The position numbers and the translations under genes are program-made. Below are positions 56,401 through 64,000 of a stretch of 64,000 bases of DNA, piece after piece. Under the pieces are notes generated by a model. That model ran no database searches, had not been told where the DNA came from, and saw only the letters and a program-made list of their open reading frames with translations. The DNA comes from Membranipora membranacea (taxonomy: Eukaryota > Bryozoa > Gymnolaemata > Cheilostomatida > Membraniporidae): positions 13,392,001 to 13,456,000 of the forward strand of contig OU612068.1 in the NCBI GenBank assembly GCA_914767715.1, given 5' to 3'. The stretch's first letter is position 1, and each line of letters begins with the position of its first letter.

Positions 56401-59400
56401 CAATGTGACAAAAGTTTGTGAGTTATTTTAGTGATGCAGGTTGTTACTTCCTTCTTCCTGCCCTGCTGTAGCTTAAAACGGATCACAGCAGTCAGATTTC
56501 CAAACTATCACAGAAATGAAAGTCCAAGCACTTTTCCAACTGCGCTCCTTTAGTTGAAGCGCTCGGACTGTGTCGGGATAGCAGGTAGTGTCATTTCATT
56601 ATCAATCACTTTCCCAACAACGGGGGTGGGGCAGGTGGTTGATAATGAAATGCCGCTACCGGCTATCCTGACACAGTTTGAGCGCTTAAGCTGCACTGTT
56701 TGATGTTGTTGCCTCTATGTATTCAGCAAATTTACTGCTTTGATGGTTGCTCAACTCACTGACAGCATTTTACACTCCTGACAGCATTTTACACTCCTGA
56801 CAGCATTTTACACTCCTGACATATTTTATTCAGATCCCAGGAGGTGGCAAGAGATGCCCTGCCTGATATACCCGGCAAGGAGGCAAGTCGTCCAATGCTT
56901 GGTGGAGCTGTTACTCCTTCACTGGAGAACTGTATCAGTGTGAATGTGGATGGGTCCGGGTCGGAGAGCGGAGATGTATCTCCCCATGGTGACGGGCTGG
57001 TGATAGCTGACTCTACTGAGTATGAGGGACATGATAACGATGACGCAGAGACGGCATCTATACACAGTGAGAGCACTGACGGAGGTAAGTCACGTACTCG
57101 CTGTCATACAAACTGTCCTCAGCTGTCATACCCACTGTCCTCAGCTGTCATATCGATACACATCAGCTGTCATATTAATATTTCTCGGCTGTCACACCAA
57201 CAGCATGTCAAAATGTATACCGTACTTGACTGTTACTTTCACTACGGCCTGCACAATAAATGAGGCTTTGTTACCATGCTGCGTACTTACTGTGGATTTC
57301 CTCCCCTCAAACTGCTGACACTTCAAGACCAGATATCAGGCTTGGTATAATATACTATGTTGTAATGTCAACAGTTTTAGTACCTCCATCATTAGTCAAC
57401 AGTTTCACAATGTAAACACAACATTTTAACTAGATTTAAAACGAGATCTATCAGGACATAAGAATACCATCACTCACTGTGACATTAAAAGGCAAGTGCT
57501 TTGTCATGTGACTGACACTTACTGTGACCTTACATGACAAGTGCTCTTATATGTGTTTGACAGGTGGAGCCTATGCAGTGCTGAATGTCCAGCAGGTAGC
57601 CATCGACCCAGAGGAGAGAGTGTACCCAGGTATACACCCGACTCCCACAACCCGAGTTTGCTTCAATATCCACACTGTCAAAGTGTTTGACACTTACTCG
57701 GCGGAGGAATACGACAGGCATAATGATCTTATCGATCCCGTGGCAGCGTCAGCGGAATATGAGCTGGAGAAAAGGATTGAGAAGATGGATGTCTCACCTG
57801 TTGACATAGTGAAAGGTGAGTAATGTTGTCTGCAGTCACATCATCGCTTCAAGAGTTATTCTTGGGTGAAGCGATGAATATTGCTATACTAATTTATTCT
57901 CTAACCATTGGCTTCTGAATTTGATGACAGAAAAGAGGGCTTATATCATCGCGGAGTAAGAACATATGTCATATGATATACATTCTTACTCTGTGATATC
58001 ATGTCACCAAAGGTGTGAGGCAATATGGAAAGTACTATACAAGATCAAAGCTAAGAGTTTGTAGTAATGCTACGGTGTAAGGATCAGTCTATTTTTTACC
58101 TACAAATTGGCACCACACCTCAGTGCAGGGTACTAAATGTCAAACGACCTTCCTCTGAATGTGAGAACGGAATAATTTAACCTCATCAGGGAAATCAAAA
58201 GTATGCACTGTGAGGATTTATAATCAATCTGTCCTAGCAACCAAAAATTAATCCTACTCTGATGGATGTTACACATACCGTGATTTCATCAGTGCACCAG
58301 GTTTCACTTGTTAGTAGACTCAAATTATCGCAAAAAGTGGGCTATGATGAATCCAGGTGCTGGCATGCGACAGGAGCTGAATTGACACATTTTGAGAATG
58401 CAGGGGGTGGGAGTGCTTTGAGATCTAGGGAAGTTTCAGGATCTTGCTGATAATAAAACAAAGATGTAATCAGCTCTATATAATGTGTGTCCCGGCCACT
58501 ACGCCTTCTGTTTTTTGCTAAGTGCACCCTGCAAAACAATATTCTTACCTGGATCAAGGAGTTGGAGCAAACTCCTTGCCTGGATTTTAGAACTAGCAGG
58601 GGCTGTCAGGTTGGGTCGGTGGTTGCTGGGACTACCCAATAAATGACTTTGTTTTGACTTTGATGGTCATTAGTTTGGGTCACTGTTCCATTGTTATTAC
58701 TAGCCAATACTTGTCTTGTATCTTAGGGCGGCTTATCACTGAGTACTCAAGTATGGACACTCTTGTCTTAGTAGCTGATATCATTAAGTGATCATCGGTC
58801 ACTGGGCCTGTGTCTCAAATAATCGAGATAACCTGTTGTATTTTTATCACGAGGAAAGCTCTAGCTGTTTTATGAACTAGTGTTTATGTTATGGAGGGTG
58901 TATTGAGTTGATGTTTATCAAGCTTTGTGAAATCAAGCTATTGAAACTCATTACACGCTAATCTGTAATTTGATCATCTCCGATGTAAGATTTGCACATC
59001 CACAATAGATTTAGTAAGTCGCCATAACTGCAGACCTATCATTTTATTGTGGGTGTAGCTTTCTATGCAGCCTAAGGCTTCAAGTATAAGATAGGCTCTC
59101 CAATTCCACTGTCATAAACTTGGGAAGACAATTAAAATGTGATAATGGCACTAGCATAGTGTTCAAACTCCAAACACATAGGTGACTGTCAATTCTACCC
59201 ACGGCCGACCGACCAAAGAGTCACTCTGACCAAGTGAAAACATGTCAGGCACACATAGTCGGTTAAAATTCTGCAAAAAATTCAGGAAGCTTTCTCATTC
59301 TGAATTATTTCATGATGTGATCATTTTAGTATTACTCATTGCAGGTATTTGAACGGTGACATAATGACCCTCTTATTACACCAGTATATATATAGATATA

Positions 59401-62400
59401 TATACTGGCTAGTTGATACATGTAGGATGGTTGCATGACGCATTGAACAGACTTTTCTTCCTCATCTATCTAACCACAATCTTTACGTGATGATATCATC
59501 AGAATTAACTTTAATCTCTGTTTATCGAATATGAAGGCCTACCGGTATTTAACTCAATTCATTAAACAATGAGAATTTTATGAGTCATCCACAGTGGTCC
59601 ATCTAACTCTCTCTTGCAATTTGTATGTGTTTGGAGTTGCTCCCACTTGGGGGCTTCTATGATCATCTATGATCATCACTGAAATGAAAGTCTTAGTCTT
59701 GTTTCAAAAGAAAATATGATTCCAGTATATCTCAACCCTGAACATGAACTATTAACTGATGTCTCTGCAATATTTAGTTGTCATGGAAATTTGGTCTAGT
59801 ATAGGTCCATTTGACAGAAAGAAAATGGTGCTTTTGAACTTCTTTGTGGTTGGGACAGACTCTCAACTGCACCCTTACTGGATGTACTTTACAGCGTCTG
59901 TCTGTCTTGTTGAGTTGATGTATTTTCTGTTACAGGTAGTGAAGGATTAGGACTGAGTATTATCGGTATGGGTGTAGGAGCTGATGCTGGCCTCGAAAAA
60001 CTCGGTATATTTATTAAGAATCTCTTCCCAGGTGGAGCAGCACACAAGGACGGCAGGTATGTGTTGATGTATAATGTAGATGTCGTGTATATATGCCTGG
60101 CTCTGACTTTATCTAACTGAATCAGGTGCTAAACCGTCATGGACTCTCTGAGAATGGGAGGGTATGCCTTTAAAGTGAGCATCACAGTTAAATTTCTGTG
60201 CCGGGCAGTAACTGTGGAGCCAAACTGTTCCATCTTAAAGTTGAAGGGGAACTTCTTGATTTCATTGAATATAAAGGAGGAGCTTTAATAGGAGCTAGGG
60301 TTGCTTATGTATTTGGGAAGTGCTGTAATGTATGACTGTTCAGACATGAAACAGCCTTCTTATATATACATGCAACTCACAAAATTTAGGATATATACTG
60401 AAATCCTGAACCTAGCTTTGATAACGGTGTGGAACCCGTATAGTTGAAATATCTAATAGCTTTCAGGTCAACTGACAATAATTACAGATATGGCTTGCCC
60501 AAGCCTCACAGGCAAAGAGAAACTCTTTATCTCTGTTATGTCCTCCAGTCATTTTTGTGATTAGTGTTTATTTCAGATTTTAGAATTATAGCCTGAGTTT
60601 GATTGTTTGTTATGATAGGATGCAGGTAAATGATCAGATAATAGAAGTAGATGATAAGAGTTTGGTGGGAGTTACTCAGGCTTATGCTGCTACTGTACTC
60701 AGGAATACTAGCGGTACTGTCAGGTAAGAGAACTAATACTTACACCTACAAGTGTACTAACTGTTGCTTACTTACTGCTGTGTACTTACTGCTGTGTACT
60801 TACTGTCTCCTTACACCCCCTAGACGAGCAATTTAAAGTTACTGGTTCAATCTGTAAAGGTCTATTGAGTCTATGTTGGTAATTGTGTCTACCGCACTCA
60901 GTTAGTCTGAGTTATCTGTCAGCTGTTTTCCCAGGCTTCTTTCTCAGTTTATTTATCATTACTCTTGGGATTTTACTGTGCTGGTTTAAAAGTACAAAAA
61001 TCTGGGCCAAGGAATTTTCAAAGAATTCCGATCCGGCATACTCTTTCAAATTAACATAAAGTTTATTCTCCATTGTGTTATCTTTAGTCTGTATGCAGTT
61101 TTATGACTATTTTTGGAATGAAAATTGGCCTTTGGGCGCTATCAATCTCTAGGAGTCATACCAGGCCCTAGCGAAAAAGGCATTGTGCCATTTGAAAACT
61201 GATACTGACAGTCATTTTTTTAGGATTTTGACAAGCTTTAATGACTCAAGACAGGGTGATATCAGCAAGATAATATTAGGGGACCAGTCATGTCAACAAA
61301 CTTATAGTATGAAAAAAACATGTTATCATTTGGGTGAAAGTATCTTGCAATACAGCAATATTAAGAAATGATTGAGAAAAAAATTATGGCTAGAGGGCAC
61401 CTAAGAAACTCGCTGAACATCAGCGTACAGTTCAGAGCATCAAAGCACAAACCCCCTTCCTCCAAGAGAACAGCAGAAACAGAACTTTGAGCTGTTAGCA
61501 AATTGATGATTGGATGAATGATTTGTTTCTAGGTTTGTGATTGGACGAGAGAAGAACCCAGGAGAGAGTGAGGTAGCCAGGCTTATAGAGCAGTCTATAG
61601 CTGAGGATAGACGGAGGGATGATATGAGGCAGCGGCAACAGGATGCTGCTCGACAGGTAAGTGATCTCCTGTTTATATTATATTAGTCAACATACAAACA
61701 CACACAAGTACATTTCATTTTACCCATAATGAATTGGATCTGTTCATACTGGTAGTCATAGCTGAGCGACTCTAAAGGTCCATCAGTGATCATAAGTAAC
61801 AACTAGGATTATAATTCATACAAGCTTGGTATGAAAGAGCTGTTCCAAGTGATCACCAGGCTATGAACGGAAATGGATCAGCAAGGAGGTGTAGCAAGTC
61901 CACAGCACAATCGATGAGGAAATCCATAGGTTGTTGGTTGAATACAACACTTGGATTTCATTTACCCTTAAGTGAGGCGGGCACACTGTATCTGATACAA
62001 CATGGCATCAGAGTCTCGACAGGGTACTGAACAGACTTGGAATGCCTATATTGAAAATAAGGATTTTTTTTTTACAAAGTGCATATTATTGTGTTGTGCG
62101 AAACTATCCCTGAACCTTCCTGTAATATACTGTCACGCCATCGTATACAAAGTCTAAGCACTTAAAATGGGCGGAGCTAGCGGTCTAGACTGTCACTAGC
62201 TCCGCCCACTTCACAGCCTGTACCAAAGACTGCATTGTTCTCTCTTTAGCTGATTATCACATTGTATCACATACTTCCAGACTCACCAGCCAGATGTACT
62301 GTAACTTCACAATAAACCGCCTCAGCTGTACATATTGTAAGCCTAATAGTTGTCACTGCATGCACTCCATATATAGCTTCAGTATCTATGATTTTCAGCA

Positions 62401-63557
62401 TTTGTTGGAGAAGCAGCGTAGGCAGAAAGCCCGACAACAGGCTCTAGAACAGCAGGGGTCCTCCACTGACTCAAGTGATGATAAGACAACTGCTTCTCAT
62501 GACGGAAATGTTAGTTCCTAAAACCTGATCATATTTTATTATGAATTTTCATCAGCAGTTTTATGTTAGCTTTGCTTGTGCCAGTGCTTGTTATGTTGTG
62601 TTTCGTGAGCTTATCGATATTGTGAGAGCATCATTGCAGACCAAGTAATATTGAGAATGACCCAAGACCTCAAGGAGCTTTGGAATCAAGGTTGTGGCTG
62701 TTTATTTGTTCTGAGCCTAAATTGTAGAAAAAAGTATTATCTGATTGCATGCTGTATTATTTGTTGTAAATCTATGATTTTTTAGAGTGAAGTACCCCCT
62801 CCTCTCCCAGATAAGAGCTACGTAAATGTGTCAGCTGTTGTAGCTGCCGCTCAAAACAACCGTTCACAGGTAAATTATGTCATGTTACAGTCGATTCCAC
62901 TTCTTCTTCTTCTTGACTTGGCAGGTAACAGCGTCTTGCTCATATGCAAAGGTTACTCTAAATAATAAAATTGTAAAGAGCAGCAGTCTGGGCACCCAGG
63001 CTAGTCCAGCATATACCTCTGAACTCATGCAGTGTACAAAACCGTTGACTTGGTGTTCAAAATTTTGCTCTGGGTACAGATGTTTTTAACAGACCTAGTC
63101 TGAAGGTTTACGCCCTATGTTTGCATAAATATATATATGTATAAATATAGCGTTATCCCCCATCCATGAGGTGACAATGTTTTGTAGGTGTGGTACTCTC
63201 TTTTTCGTGTCTAGGCCACTCGCTGTATTCCTTTGTATTTAAACCATGATAGTTTCGCCAGCCTTTATGTGTAAACCATGCCTAAGCCTGTGCCAGACAT
63301 AGTAAAGTGTGTTAATTGCAAATTATGTGTGAATGATTTTCACCTTTTGCTCAATTCTTCTCAAAATTACAATTTTAAAATTTTATTTTCTACAGAGTTC
63401 AGAGGCTGAGCCACCCCTTCCAGCCATTCCCTCTACCAATGGAGCACCAGGCATCCAGGATCTACTGGATACTCATGCTGAACAAAACTCAGAGCTGGCT
63501 GAAGTGCTAGCTAGCTATAAAAAGCTGGAGGAAGAAACTAACCTCGCTAAAGAAAGA
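53456..63557 (+). CDS. Neurabin/spinophilin family PP1-targeting actin scaffold, 5' part (ten coding exons; 3' end outside window)
   Basis: Cytoskeletal adaptor that brings protein phosphatase 1 to F-actin-rich sites. The start ATG at 53456 has a good context (caagATGG). Exons are 53456-53655, 54003-55649, 56834-57084, 57564-57815, 59936-60056, 60619-60723, 61533-61656, 62399-62509, 62786-62869 and 63396-63557. They join in phase to 1019 codons. The N-terminal 700 residues are Ser/Pro-rich with basic SPxxSR-type stretches, as in the actin-binding region. Residues about 730-733 are RVCF, the PP1-docking RVxF, followed by KVFDTYS and [22 protein letters not shown] domain with carboxylate loop GLGLSI follows (about 770-865), with [19 protein letters not shown] as its strongest family match. 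Coiled-coil sequence begins after this and would continue past 64000. The neurabin/spinophilin paralogue split cannot be assigned. Confidence 0.94.
54003..55649 (+). CDS. Neurabin large exon: N-terminal actin-binding and disordered region
   Basis: A single 1647-nt exon in a gene of otherwise short exons. It encodes about 549 residues beginning [19 protein letters not shown] basic, helix-prone patch [18 protein letters not shown] may be the F-actin-binding core, which in this family lies in the first few hundred residues. The rest is low-complexity Ser/Asp/Pro, with proline motifs that could bind SH3 or WW domains ([22 protein letters not shown]). These functional assignments are inferred from composition only. 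Confidence 0.9.
56556..56688. mobile_element. Foldback MITE family E
   Basis: About 55-bp arms read aagcgctcggactgtgtcgg..tttcattatcaatca and its inverse taagcgctcaaactgtgtcagg..tttcattatcaacca, separated by a G/C-rich loop (aacgggggtggggc). One arm recurs at about 28100-28150 in a DNAH10 intron (tgataatgaaatgccactacc..tttgagcgcttaa). Confidence 0.8.
56763..56821 (+). repeat. 19-bp tandem repeat in a neurabin 3' splice region
   Basis: Three copies of a 19-bp unit, tgacagcattttacactcc, then a partial one, end directly at the acceptor region (tgacatattttattcag) of the exon at 56834. Confidence 0.8.
57095..57210 (+). repeat. Degenerate ctgtcatac tandem repeat
   Basis: Five or so ~22-bp units of agctgtcatacccactgtcctc type, starting 10 nt after the donor of the neurabin exon 56834-57084. 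Confidence 0.65.
57564..60723 (+). CDS. Neurabin exons: PP1-docking region and PDZ domain
   Basis: Exon 57564-57815 carries [18 protein letters not shown], so the RVxF PP1-docking site and its following strand are together. Exons 59936-60056 and 60619-60723 encode the PDZ domain ([55 protein letters not shown]). The domain finishes in 61533-61656 with RFVIGREK. A 2.1-kb intron (57816-59935) splits the docking region from the PDZ; it holds no recognisable element. Confidence 0.93.
61533..63557 (+). CDS. Neurabin exons: end of PDZ and start of coiled-coil region
   Basis: Exons 61533-61656, 62399-62509, 62786-62869 and 63396-63557. The first two give a highly charged helix ([34 protein letters not shown]). 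The third and fourth have proline-rich links ([24 protein letters not shown]) and then [17 protein letters not shown], which starts a coiled coil. The next exon must lie after 64000. The rest of the window (63558-64000) is intron. Confidence 0.85.
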
Positions 63558-64000
63558 GTAAGTTGAGCTGAGAAACCATGACATAGTGTGTTCATTTAAT
63601 GCAAGCCTTTCAATTGTATTCCTAAGAAGGTGAAACTTCAGTTAAACTGTCAGTTACTTCCTTCAGTGTCGGCTTTTTTCCGCTATCTAAGACCAATTTT
63701 CACCTAAATCTCTGACACAGATGTTACTTCATTCCTCCAGGCCATGTTATTAGAGACTCCTGCTTTGAATCATTAAAACAATGAAAGCCTGACACTAAGA
63801 ACCACAAACTGTTAATTGCTATGTAATTCTTGTTCTGCTAGGCATATAGCAGGGTAGGTTTGTCATGTTTTGATAATATCTGTTGGTTTTGCAACACATC
63901 GGTAGCTAGGCATCGGCTTTTCAGGTTGGGCACATTTTCTTATTTGTTGCCATACTGCACAGCTAGAACAGGTTTGACGAAATGGAACCTGTTGTTATTT

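Noticed and set aside
63749-63778. Further neurabin exon after ttcctccag near 63741
   Set aside because: The frame that would follow stops within about a dozen codons and the peptide does not fit the coiled coil.

Overview
This is nuclear DNA from an animal, almost certainly an invertebrate. Spliceosomal introns follow GT-AG, intergenic and intronic DNA is AT-rich, the genes are metazoan (an axonemal dynein heavy chain, a Golgi fucosyltransferase and a neurabin/spinophilin scaffold), and there are many small transposon relics (MITE-like foldbacks, tRNA-derived SINEs, LINEs). I cannot name the phylum from sequence alone. Gene calls rest on protein motifs and on splice phases that I chained by hand.

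Layout. (1) 101-30188, + strand: the 3' part of an axonemal inner-arm dynein heavy chain, DNAH10. It has 41 constitutive exons totalling 7815 nt, or 2604 codons plus stop, running from the AAA1 Walker B motif through AAA2-AAA6, the stalk and the C-terminus. All 41 phases join without a break. The introns hold MITE, SINE and minisatellite sequence. Several tandem duplications copy splice sites, and at least one unusual in-frame candidate cassette exon encodes a heptapeptide-repeat insert (17208-17489). (2) 31248-40737: an alpha-1,3-fucosyltransferase (GT10) pair. A 5'-truncated, frameshifted pseudogene lies on the - strand and an intact intronless gene lies on the + strand. Between them is a long inverted repeat with about 0.99-kb arms (32187-33179 and 37174-38167) around a 4-kb spacer of transposon debris. 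(3) About 41470-43415: a decayed APE-type LINE. (4) 46765-49107: a three-exon gene for a small, unrecognised single-pass membrane protein of 242 aa. (5) 53456 to beyond the window end: the 5' part of a neurabin/spinophilin gene (ten coding exons, 1019 codons here), with a PP1-docking RVxF motif and a PDZ domain.

The genes do not form a pathway. DNAH10 powers ciliary beating, the fucosyltransferase decorates glycans in the Golgi, and neurabin targets protein phosphatase 1 to actin. The most unusual signals are the dynein cassette exon, the repeated tandem copying of splice sites inside DNAH10 introns, and the fucosyltransferase/inverted-repeat block. MITEs with clear target-site duplications support recent transposon activity.
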